NCBI GenBank assembly: GCA_910577035.1
Contig: CAJTKW010000077.1
Coordinates: forward strand, 13,874 to 20,089
Reading direction: 5' to 3'
Source of the DNA: an uncultured Acetatifactor sp.
Lineage (GTDB): Bacteria > Bacillota > Clostridia > Lachnospirales > Lachnospiraceae
Length of the DNA: 6,216 nt
Shown: positions 1-6,216 of the stretch, piece after piece
Layout: each line of letters begins with the position of its first letter
How positions within the stretch are numbered: position 1 is the stretch's first letter
Program-made: the position numbers and the translations under genes
Notes under the pieces: model-generated
Database searches by the model: none
What the model was told of the DNA's origin: nothing
The model's input: only the letters and a program-made list of their open reading frames with translations

Positions 1-2322
1 GCCGTGGTCCTGATACTCTTCCTGGGAATCAGGATTCCGGAAACAGGCTTTACCGGAAGAAAAGCCTCAGGAAGCAGACGCTCCGGAGGCGGGAAACCGG
101 AAGCGAATTATCCCCTGCTGGCCTCCCTGTTCATGGCCACCGTTTTTGTCTTTTCGGTGCGCATGCACGAGCGCTACCTCTATCCCGCCGTGGTCCTGCT
201 GCTGTTTGCCTGCCTCTGTCAGCCCTCCAAACGGCTGTATTTATGCTACAGCGGCTTTTCCCTGCTGCACTTTTACAACACCGCCCATGTGCTGTTCTTT
301 TATGATCCTGCAGATTACGACCCCAAAGCACCTCTGATCCTGCTGGTCTCCGGGGGGACGGTTCTGTTTCTGCTGCTGTTCTGGGCCGGCGCCATCAGAA
401 TTACCGGAGCAGGACGTACGCTCCCGCCGGACAGCCAGCCGGGCCAGGCTTCCGATCCTGATTATCTCTATACGCCGTCCGACCTTTCCCTGGCCCCCAC
501 GGCCTCCCGGCCTGTCTCCCGTCTGAAAGCTGCGGACTATGCCTGCATCCTGGTGATCCTTTCTCTGTACAGCTTGTTTGCCCTCCGGGATCTGGGCAGC
601 CGGGAAGCTCCTTCCACCCTCCTTTCACTGGCCGGGGGGGAAAGCATTGCCCTGGAGTTTGACCCGGCATCCGCACAGTGCCTCAAGGAATTTGCCTACT
701 ACATGGCACCGGGACACAAAAGGAGCTTCCTTCTGTCCGCCGGGGACGAGTCCGGCACCGCCCGGCAGGTGGGTGAAATCACCCTGGAAAATGTCTTCAC
801 CTGGCAGAAGGCGGATCTGGGAGAACTCCCCTCAGGAACATGCCGGCTTACCCTGACCCTGGACAGCCGGGAGGCTTCCCTTCTGGAGCTGGTCTTTCTG
901 GACGATGCCGGAAATATCCTGACACCCGTAAACGCCGGGGACTACCCTGCCCTTTTTGACGAACAGCATCTTTATCCGCAGGAAATCAGCTTCCGGAACA
1001 GTATGTACTTCGATGAAATATACCATGCCCGCACGGCCTATGAATTTCTGAACGGGCTGAAGGCCTACGAAAACACCCATCCTCCCCTGGGAAAGCTCTT
1101 CATCGCCGCAGGCGTTGCGGTCTTCGGCATGAATCCCTTCGGATGGCGTATTGCAGGCACCCTCTTCGGTATCGCCATGATTCCGTTCGTCTACCTCTTT
1201 GCCAGAAGGGTCACGGACAGCACCCCCCTTGCCGCCCTGGGCTGTTTCCTGTTTTCCTTTGACTTTATGCACTTTACCCAGACCCGGCTTGCCACCATTG
1301 ATGTATATATTACCTTCTTTGTCATTGTAATGTATTACTTCATGTACCGTTATGCCTGCCTGAGCTTTTACGACACCCCCTTGAAAAAGACCTTCCTTCC
1401 TCTGGGAATCTGCGGTGTGTGCATGGGTCTGGGAATCGCCTGCAAATGGACCGGCGTTTACGCGGGCATCGGCCTGGCACTTATCTTCTTCGGCGTCATG
1501 CTGCGCAGGTATCGGGAATACCGCTATGCGGCCGGCAATCCCGGGGGGGCCACGGCAGGTATTTCCCATGGTGATATTCTCAAAGACTTCCGGCCTGCCG
1601 CCCGGAACACCATCCTTTTCTGCATGGTGTTCTTTGTCATGCTCCCTGTCCTGATTTATCTGCTTTCCTACCTGCCCTTCCGGGACGGCACCGGGGACGG
1701 GCTTCTGCTGCGGGTACTGCACAACCAGGAGTACATGTTCCGCTACCACAGCGAAATGGACGCCCCCCACCCCTATTCCTCTTCCTGGTATCAGTGGCCC
1801 GTGATGGTGCGTCCCATCTGGTACTATTCCCGCATTGTCACCGGCTCCTCCGGCGCAGGGGGACTGCGGGAAGGCATCAGTGCCTTCGGAAACCCCCTGG
1901 TATGGTGGGCAGGTATCCCCGCTGCCCTGTATACTCTCTGTCTCCTCATTCGAAACCAAAGTTATCGACGCAGACAGGGACTTCTCTCCCAAACGGCACA
2001 GAAAAGGGGCAGTACTGCCGCCTTCCTGCTCACAGGCTATCTGGCACAATATCTGCCCTGGTTCTTTGTCACAAGGGTGACCTTTATTTACCACTACTTC
2101 CCCAGCGTGGTCTTTGTGGTACTGATGATTGTTTTCTGCCTGTCCGGGCTGCGGGAACGGCTGAAGGGAAAGCGCTTTCTCCTGCTGCTCTGCCTTTACG
2201 GGGCTGCAGCCTTCGGCCTGTTCCTGCTGTTCTATCCCGTACTCTCCGGACAGCCTGTGGAGGCGGACTTTGTAAACCGCTTCCTCCGCTGGTTTCGGAG
2301 CTGGGTCCTGGCCGCCAAGTAG
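1..2322 (+). CDS. PMT-family (GT39) membrane glycosyltransferase, GT-C fusion, 5'-partial
   Basis: The reading frame is open at the left edge (GCC precedes the first GTG), so the true start is outside the window; 773 sense codons are visible. Residues here are numbered from the GTG at 4. Residues 36-130 are hydrophobic helices with the HERYLYP motif (55-61) typical of the end of Gpi18-like GT-C mannosyltransferases. After a polar linker (about 131-175) comes the first helix of a PMT module (178-195). The PMT hallmarks follow: acidic pair D337-E338 in FDEIYHA, HPPLGK (359-364), QTRLATID with R428 and D433, WPVMVRPIWYY (598-608) and YHYFP (696-700), among many membrane helices. Family knowledge: PMT enzymes move a sugar, often mannose, from a polyprenyl-phosphate carrier to an acceptor on the outer face of the membrane. 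Substrate and acceptor cannot be read here. A predicted soluble domain (about 196-332) separates helix 1 from the DE motif. The family call is firm; the exact reaction is inferred. Confidence 0.88.
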   Translation, partial: AVVLILFLGIRIPETGFTGRKASGSRRSGGGKPEANYPLLASLFMATVFVFSVRMHERYLYPAVVLLLFACLCQPSKRLYLCYSGFSLLHFYNTAHVLFFYDPADYDPKAPLILLVSGGTVLFLLLFWAGAIRITGAGRTLPPDSQPGQASDPDYLYTPSDLSLAPTASRPVSRLKAADYACILVILSLYSLFALRDLGSREAPSTLLSLAGGESIALEFDPASAQCLKEFAYYMAPGHKRSFLLSAGDESGTARQVGEITLENVFTWQKADLGELPSGTCRLTLTLDSREASLLELVFLDDAGNILTPVNAGDYPALFDEQHLYPQEISFRNSMYFDEIYHARTAYEFLNGLKAYENTHPPLGKLFIAAGVAVFGMNPFGWRIAGTLFGIAMIPFVYLFARRVTDSTPLAALGCFLFSFDFMHFTQTRLATIDVYITFFVIVMYYFMYRYACLSFYDTPLKKTFLPLGICGVCMGLGIACKWTGVYAGIGLALIFFGVMLRRYREYRYAAGNPGGATAGISHGDILKDFRPAARNTILFCMVFFVMLPVLIYLLSYLPFRDGTGDGLLLRVLHNQEYMFRYHSEMDAPHPYSSSWYQWPVMVRPIWYYSRIVTGSSGAGGLREGISAFGNPLVWWAGIPAALYTLCLLIRNQSYRRRQGLLSQTAQKRGSTAAFLLTGYLAQYLPWFFVTRVTFIYHYFPSVVFVVLMIVFCLSGLRERLKGKRFLLLLCLYGAAAFGLFLLFYPVLSGQPVEADFVNRFLRWFRSWVLAAK

Positions 2323-2347
2323 GTCACGGGCCGGTCATGAAACTCCT

Positions 2348-2382
2348 GTACCCTGTCAGACGCTTCCCTGACGCCCGGGTAC
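2348..2382. terminator. Possible hairpin between convergent genes (weak)
   Basis: GTACCC (2348-2353) pairs with GGGTAC (2377-2382), and inside it GTCAG (2355-2359) pairs with CTGAC (2368-2372), leaving an asymmetric internal loop. It covers the stop codon of the receiver gene and lies just past the end of the glycosyltransferase gene, where a shared terminator would be expected. Neither strand shows a T-run right after the stem, so it is not a canonical intrinsic terminator. The 33-base gap 2323-2355 holds no other clear signal. Confidence 0.25.
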
Positions 2383-2763
2383 CGTATACCCGCCCTTCTT
2401 CAGTGCCTTATCTATCCTGCTGTGGAGATCCTGGGAGTCGAAGGGCTTCAGCACATAGTCCAGTATCCCCAGCTTCGTCCCTTCAATCACCGTCTCCTTA
2501 TTCTTTCTGGCCGTCAGCATGATAACGGGGATCGTCGCCCCGTTATCCAGGGTACGTATCTTCCGCAGTGTCTCAATCCCGTCCATCAGCGCCATCTCCA
2601 CGTCCAGAAGTATCAGATCCGGCTTCTCCTTATTCAGATAACGGATAGCACGTGCACCCGAGTTCACGGTGACCACCTCGTACTTTCCCTTGAGTTCCTG
2701 CTCGATGGTGGCAAGATTAATGATATTGTCATCAACCGCCAGAATACGCATTTTACCTTCCAT
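2356..2763 (-). CDS. Stand-alone response regulator receiver (REC) protein
   Basis: A single CheY-like receiver domain fills the whole protein (135 residues from the start chosen). Visible landmarks are the acidic pair D11-D12 in LAVDDN, phospho-acceptor D54 in LLDVEM, the conserved T84 in MLTA and K106 in LKPF. There is no DNA-binding, GGDEF, HD-GYP or other output domain; only about 15 basic/polar residues follow the last helix. The gene lies directly downstream of the hybrid kinase and is probably cotranscribed, so it is the likely final acceptor of phosphate from that kinase's Hpt domain. Start choice: an ATG at 2772 overlaps the kinase stop as ATGA but is only one base from AGGAGG. The ATG at 2763 sits 10 bases after that AGGAGG and is preferred. 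A third ATG at 2751, preceded by GGAAGG, would still leave a full domain. It could act by protein-protein contact or as a phosphate sink; which is unknown. Confidence 0.9.
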   Translation of the reverse strand: MEGKMRILAVDDNIINLATIEQELKGKYEVVTVNSGARAIRYLNKEKPDLILLDVEMALMDGIETLRKIRTLDNGATIPVIMLTARKNKETVIEGTKLGILDYVLKPFDSQDLHSRIDKALKKGGYTVPGRQGSV

Positions 2764-2768
2764 GTCCC

Positions 2769-5720
2769 TCATTCCTCCTTTTCCTGCTTTTCCATCAGCT
2801 GACGCAGTAATTCCTCCGCAGTATCGTCCTCATACAGCTTCAGCTGCTCCTGTATCTCCCTGAGCCTCTCTTGCATATCCTCCTCCAGCCCGTATTTCAA
2901 CAGCGCCTCAATAATACGGGCACTTTCCTTCGAATGAAAGTTTTCCAGCTCCTCCAACGCCCTCCCGGTCTCTGCCAGAAGCTCTTCCCGGCTGATGTCC
3001 CCGGCACTCTGCCCGTTGGTTTCCTTCTGCCCGCTGTTTTCCCCCTGCCCGCCGGCCCTGAGGAAATTCTCTATTGCTTCAATCTGTCCTTTATAGCCGT
3101 TCAGAAGCTCTTCCAGATGTCCGTCTATAAACTCCCTGTTTTCCCGGGATGCCGCATCCTCATGCTGTTGGGCCAGCGCAGACAACTCCATGGCGCCCAC
3201 ATTTGCGGAAGCGCTCTTCAGGCCGTGAACTTCTATTCTGTATGCGTCATACTCTTCCGCCTCATAAAGCTCCCGCAGCAGCTTCTGCTTCCGCCTGCCG
3301 TCCATGCAGTACAGCTCCAGCAGCTCCAGGTAATCCTCCAACCCGCCTGAATGGTGTTTTCCTGCCGCCTCCAGGTCAATTCCGGCAATCTGAATATCCC
3401 CCAAACCCACTGCCCTTGCCATGTGCCCGGGCTGTACTTCTTCACAGTCCCTTGCCCCTGCCTTCTCCCCGGGCTGTACTTCTTCACAGTCCCCTGCCCC
3501 TGCCTTCTCCCCGGGCTGTACTTCCAAACGGTCGTCCCCGGGAATCCATTTACACAGGACATCATGCAGTGCCCTTCTGTCTATGGGTTTGGATATGAAA
3601 TCCTGAAAGCCAAGCTGTAAAAACTTTTCCCGGATCCCCGCCATGGCATTTGCCGTCAATGCAATCATCACCGGAGCGCTGCCGTTCTCCCCGCACTCTC
3701 CCCGTATGATCCCTGCGGCCTGGACTCCGTCCATTCCCGGCATCATATGATCCATGAATATCATATGATACTTTGTCTTCCTGACCAGGTCAACAGCCTC
3801 CTGACCGCTCTCCGCCTCTGTCAGGTCAAACCCGTACTTTTTCAGAAAGCCCACCGCCACTTTCCTGTTGATCTTGTTGTCATCCACCACCAGTACCTTA
3901 TAGCCTCTGGCAATAAAGGCCTCCGGGGCTTCTGTCTCGTGAACGGGTATATCCGGCACCTGCAGAAGCGTACGGCTGTCTGCAATCCTCTGGGGGATCT
4001 GGACCAGGAAGGTAGTTCCCTGGCCGTAAACACTTTCCACCTCTATCGTGCCTTTCATCAGGCAGACCAGACGCTTCGTAATGGACAGGCCCAGCCCCGT
4101 CCCTTCCACATCCCGGTTTCGCTTCGCATCCACCTGCTTGAAATCCTCAAAGATCTTCTCCATATCCTCCTGCCTGATACCACAGCCGGAATCCTCTATC
4201 CGAAAGCGCACCAGCTCTATATCCGGATCGTCGCCGCTTATTCCGCTCACCTGGATTTTCACATATCCCTGTTTGGTAAACTTCACCGCATTATTCATAA
4301 TATTGATTAAAATCTGCTTGATCCTGCCCACATCCCCGTGATAGGCTATGGGCATGGTCTCGTCATAGTCGCATTCCAGCTTCAGCCCTCGCTGGAAAGC
4401 GGCGACCTCCATCATATTCACCACATCCCTCACTGCATTGCGGATATAATAGTCCTCCGGCACAAGCTCGATCTTGCCCGATTCGGCTTTGGACAGATCC
4501 AGGATGTCATTTATGATGGTCAGCAGGTTTTGCGCCGCGGAACGAATGTCACAGGCATATCCGTACACCTTTCTGCCCCTGCTTTCCTCCATGATAATCT
4601 CGCTCAATCCCACTACGGCATTCATAGGGGTCCGGATCTCATGGGACATATTGGCAAGAAATTCGCTCTTGGCAATATTTGCCTCCTCCGCCTGTCTGCG
4701 GACATTTTTCAGCTCGTCTATGTATCTCCGGGTCTCCGTCACATCCATGACCAGCACCACATATCCCTGGTTCGCATTCTTCTTCCCCGGGATCTGCCTG
4801 ACATGGGATTCATAATATCTGCCGTTTAATGCAAATGTCTGCTTTGTCCCCTCATCCAGCACTTCCTCCGGGAAATCCTCCATGTCCTCTATGCTGTCCC
4901 CCTCGCACTGGAAGGAAAGCTCCGTAAAAATCTCGGCTGCCGCCGGGTTATAACCGACGACTCTTTTCTTATCATCCAGCATGATAATGCCGTCATCCAT
5001 ATGGCGCATTGCCACTTCCAGAGCCATCCGGGAAAAATCATAATTTTTCCTTCCCCACACCAGAAGGACCACCCCCGAAAGTACAATGCCGCTGACTACA
5101 GGCGTAGTATCATAATTGGGAATCAGCCGCAATAAATAAGTCACAAGAAAGACCGCCGGCAGCAGACCAAGCCCCAGGAATACCTTATACTTTCTGCCCT
5201 CCCCGTGTCTTTGCCTCCCCAGCGCGGCCCTGAAAAGCGCATAAAGTGCCATCCCATACGGAATGGCAATGGCAATCACCAGGAAAAGATAAAAGCCGGG
5301 CCCGTACGTCAGCCGCAAAAAGAAATGGCCACCCACACCGGCCTCCCAGGCAATTTCCCTGTAATAAAAGGTATGCCTGTCACAGGTAAAAACAAGTGCC
5401 AGAAGGCCAAGATCCAGCACTGACAGGATTCTGAGCAGACGTTCCGGAACCTTCATATTGCAATAGATATAGATAAACCAGCAAAAACAAAGTGCAATAT
5501 AGGTAGAGCCGATATACTGTATCTTTGCCGCCATAATTGCCGCTTCCCGCCCCTGCGCCAACAGCTCCAGAAGGTAACCGCTGTTCTGGATCAGGGCTCC
5601 CCCCACAAAGAAATTCATCAGCTTCTGCTCCTTGGAGCCGTCCCCATACAGCAGCAGCACCTGTGCCATGAAGCATATTATGATTCCCGTGACCTGAATA
5701 CCAATATATAAATAGTACAT
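2769..5720 (-). CDS. Membrane hybrid histidine kinase: 7TM-PAS-HisKA-HATPase-REC-Hpt
   Basis: A 983-residue sensor kinase. Seven hydrophobic helices (about 5-25, 35-54, 67-87, 95-113, 139-163, 180-200, 207-223) resemble the 7TM region of histidine kinases (HisKA_7TM type). A PAS-like domain follows (about 231-335). The dimerisation/phosphoacceptor helix has SHEIRTP with H360. The ATPase domain has the N-box NNAVKFT (N477), G1 DSGCG (D510-G514), an F-box around F524 and G2 GTGLGL (540-545). The receiver has D613-D614, acceptor D657 in FMDHMMPGMDG, T689 and K711. A linker with 14-residue repeats (733-774) leads to an Hpt domain with VHGLKS (H832), then a charged helical tail (about 908-983). 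All key residues are present, so it should be active. Expected role: signal-dependent autophosphorylation at H360, then transfer to D657 and H832, and on to the adjacent receiver protein. The ATG at 5720 follows an in-frame TGA at 5729-5727, and an AGGAAGGA lies 11 bases upstream. The ligand is unknown. Confidence 0.95.
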   Translation of the reverse strand: MYYLYIGIQVTGIIICFMAQVLLLYGDGSKEQKLMNFFVGGALIQNSGYLLELLAQGREAAIMAAKIQYIGSTYIALCFCWFIYIYCNMKVPERLLRILSVLDLGLLALVFTCDRHTFYYREIAWEAGVGGHFFLRLTYGPGFYLFLVIAIAIPYGMALYALFRAALGRQRHGEGRKYKVFLGLGLLPAVFLVTYLLRLIPNYDTTPVVSGIVLSGVVLLVWGRKNYDFSRMALEVAMRHMDDGIIMLDDKKRVVGYNPAAAEIFTELSFQCEGDSIEDMEDFPEEVLDEGTKQTFALNGRYYESHVRQIPGKKNANQGYVVLVMDVTETRRYIDELKNVRRQAEEANIAKSEFLANMSHEIRTPMNAVVGLSEIIMEESRGRKVYGYACDIRSAAQNLLTIINDILDLSKAESGKIELVPEDYYIRNAVRDVVNMMEVAAFQRGLKLECDYDETMPIAYHGDVGRIKQILINIMNNAVKFTKQGYVKIQVSGISGDDPDIELVRFRIEDSGCGIRQEDMEKIFEDFKQVDAKRNRDVEGTGLGLSITKRLVCLMKGTIEVESVYGQGTTFLVQIPQRIADSRTLLQVPDIPVHETEAPEAFIARGYKVLVVDDNKINRKVAVGFLKKYGFDLTEAESGQEAVDLVRKTKYHMIFMDHMMPGMDGVQAAGIIRGECGENGSAPVMIALTANAMAGIREKFLQLGFQDFISKPIDRRALHDVLCKWIPGDDRLEVQPGEKAGAGDCEEVQPGEKAGARDCEEVQPGHMARAVGLGDIQIAGIDLEAAGKHHSGGLEDYLELLELYCMDGRRKQKLLRELYEAEEYDAYRIEVHGLKSASANVGAMELSALAQQHEDAASRENREFIDGHLEELLNGYKGQIEAIENFLRAGGQGENSGQKETNGQSAGDISREELLAETGRALEELENFHSKESARIIEALLKYGLEEDMQERLREIQEQLKLYEDDTAEELLRQLMEKQEKEE
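2774..2779 (-). promoter_or_regulatory. Shine-Dalgarno AGGAGG for the receiver gene
   Basis: On the minus strand AGGAGG lies within the last codons of the kinase gene. It is one base from the ATG at 2772, too close for normal initiation, and ten bases from the ATG at 2763, which is acceptable. It therefore argues for the internal start and for translational coupling between the two genes. Confidence 0.65.
3426..3524 (-). repeat. 42-bp in-frame tandem repeat, about 2.4 copies
   Basis: Two adjacent 42-base units (3431-3472 and 3473-3514) differ at one base, and the match runs on at both ends to give about 99 bases. Each unit encodes 14 residues (EVQPGEKAGA-G/R-DCE) in the linker between the receiver and Hpt domains of the kinase. 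A further degenerate copy probably continues to about 3399, where HMARAVG replaces EKAGAGD with many matching bases. Because 42 is a multiple of three, gain or loss of a unit would keep the frame. Confidence 0.95.
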
Positions 5721-5817
5721 ATCCCGTCATGTCCTTCCTGCAGCCCGCCATCTTCCGGCGAAAACATTGCAGGTAATATGTTACCAGCTTATACCGCATT
5801 TGTCTATGTATTTGTCC

Positions 5818-5846
5818 GTTATAACCATGTTTGAAGCAGCTATGAA
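5818..5846 (-). promoter_or_regulatory. Candidate sigma-A type promoter of the kinase operon
   Basis: Read on the minus strand, TTCATA (5846-5841; 4 of 6 consensus) and TATAAC (5823-5818; 5 of 6) are separated by exactly 17 bases. Transcription would begin near 5811 and give a leader of about 90 bases before the kinase start. No better-spaced pair was found in 5721-5980 by eye. The match was found by inspection only, in AT-rich DNA where chance hits are common. Confidence 0.35.
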
Positions 5847-5852
5847 ACATGG
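5825..5852. repeat. Perfect 8-bp inverted repeat over the candidate promoter
   Basis: CCATGTTT (5825-5832) and AAACATGG (5845-5852) are exact inverted repeats with a 12-base spacer. They fall in the spacer and -35 region of the candidate kinase promoter, where a dimeric repressor could bind. The right part also overlaps the end of the KilA-N-like remnant, so it could be left over from that gene rather than an operator. Confidence 0.4.
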
Positions 5853-5983
5853 AATAAACCATTCCTAATATTGCCCTTTATCGGAGTTCTGGTCCGCCAT
5901 TGTTTGGCTGTCATGCCAAATAATGCCATATTCAGCACATCAGCTTCTGATGTATCAGTACTTTTATTATCTAACGCAATCAT
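5840..5983 (-). pseudogene. C-terminal fragment of a KilA-N-domain-like protein
   Basis: A 47-codon frame from ATG 5983 to TAG 5840. Residues 12-40 contain SEADVLNMALFGMTAKQWR followed by KGNIR. From memory of the family, this matches the C-terminal half of bacterial KilA-N-domain proteins (a phage/plasmid DNA-binding family), where the run is followed by a conserved stretch starting DYAT. Here that stretch is absent: the frame continues GLFHVS and stops, and no other frame restores it. The N-terminal KilA-N domain itself is also missing; upstream residues do not resemble it, and the Fic fragment lies there instead. It is therefore a relic flanked by deletions or rearrangement. No ribosome binding site was recognised. 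A small expressed peptide cannot be excluded but is unlikely. Confidence 0.6.
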
Positions 5984-6012
5984 TCTTTTGTGGATAAATA
6001 TAACCACAATAT

Positions 6013-6216
6013 CTAATTGACATCTACAATGTCAAAACAATCCGAATACTCGATTGAAATACCTCCTAACGCTGGCTCTGATTTTTCAATATTTATAATT
6101 CTGATTTTTCCTGCCCATCCATAAATATCCTGAAAAATATCATGGTGCGTATCACAAAGCACTGCAAAATCAAAACGGCTGACGGATTCTCCTGTCACAA
6201 GTTCCGCAAGCCGTAT
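6013..6216 (-). pseudogene. Fic-domain protein, N-terminal fragment without active site (partial)
   Basis: The frame is open at the right edge and shows 67 residues before TAG at 6015-6013. The segment VTGESVSRFDFAVL, then HHDIFQDIYGWAGKIR and INIEK, is the characteristic first part of a Fic/DOC fold (the F-x-D-I-Y-x-W-A-G-x-I-R signature). Family knowledge: intact Fic enzymes carry HPFx(D/E)GN(G/K)R further downstream and transfer AMP or another nucleotide-derived group to target proteins. That motif is absent before the stop, and none appears in the other minus-strand frames down to 5721, where a KilA-N-like relic lies instead. So the gene is broken at its 3' part within the window. The 5' part lies beyond 6216. 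The base composition is visibly AT-richer than the genes to the left, in keeping with acquired DNA. Confidence 0.72.

Noticed and set aside
634..1549. Two runs of seven G (634-640 and 1543-1549) in the glycosyltransferase gene, considered as phase-variation switches.
   Set aside because: Runs of six or seven are short for slippage control and are expected in GC-rich Gly/Pro codons; the frame is intact through both.
832..2094. A 420-codon open frame antisense to the glycosyltransferase.
   Set aside because: It is rich in Gly, Gln, His and Asp with no recognisable domain, while the opposite frame has clear PMT motifs. GC-biased codons in the real gene explain the lack of stops.
1794..2522. A 242-codon plus-strand frame running past the end of the glycosyltransferase.
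   Set aside because: It is Pro/Arg/Ser-rich, overlaps the real gene in another frame and also runs through the receiver gene on the opposite strand; no ribosome binding site or domain was seen.
3147..4829. Several plus-strand frames of 90-190 codons opposite the kinase gene.
   Set aside because: They are antisense shadows of a gene with unmistakable kinase, receiver and Hpt motifs, and the proteins show no domain of their own.
5380..5862. A 160-codon minus-strand frame overlapping the start of the kinase.
   Set aside because: Most of it is the kinase gene read in another frame; the short part upstream of 5720 does not resemble a known family or continue the KilA-N-like sequence.
5898..5925. 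An 11-bp inverted repeat with one mismatch (ATTGTTTGGC / GCCAAATAAT core), loop of 6, which could be an operator or terminator hairpin.
   Set aside because: It coincides with codons for the conserved MALFGMTAKQW run of the KilA-N-like relic, so the protein sequence explains it; neither strand has a following T-run.

Overview
The window looks like a piece of a Gram-positive Clostridia chromosome, most likely Lachnospiraceae. This is inferred from the moderately GC-rich codon use, the hybrid histidine kinase with a seven-helix N-terminus, and the fused GT-C/PMT-type glycosyltransferase. No 16S or other taxonomic marker is present, so the placement is an inference.

Layout, left to right. (1) Positions 1-2322, plus strand: the 3' 773 codons of a large multi-membrane-pass glycosyltransferase whose start lies off the left edge. 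A C-terminal PMT-family (GT39) module follows the tail of a second GT-C-like membrane module, and a predicted non-membrane domain of about 135 residues sits in the first external loop. (2) Positions 2356-5720, minus strand, convergent with the first gene: a two-gene signalling operon. The upstream gene encodes a 983-residue membrane hybrid kinase (7TM-PAS-HisKA-HATPase-REC-Hpt-helical tail). It overlaps by four bases (ATGA) the possible first start of a stand-alone receiver protein. Together they carry every residue needed for a four-step His-Asp-His-Asp relay, but no DNA-binding or enzymatic output domain is encoded in the window. (3) Positions about 5721-6216: AT-richer DNA holding the leader and a candidate promoter of the kinase operon, plus two decayed gene fragments on the minus strand. 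One resembles the C-terminal part of a KilA-N-domain phage/plasmid protein (47 codons). The other is the N-terminal part of a Fic-domain protein that stops before its catalytic motif and is cut by the right edge.

How the parts work together: the kinase probably senses a signal with its membrane domain and passes phosphate through its own receiver and Hpt to the small receiver, whose downstream partner is unknown. The glycosyltransferase is transcribed towards the operon and need not be functionally linked to it. The Fic/KilA-N remnants suggest that a mobile or prophage-like segment decayed immediately upstream of the kinase, so the present kinase promoter may lie in former foreign DNA. I see no CRISPR array, RNA gene, intact transposase or clearly new defence system.
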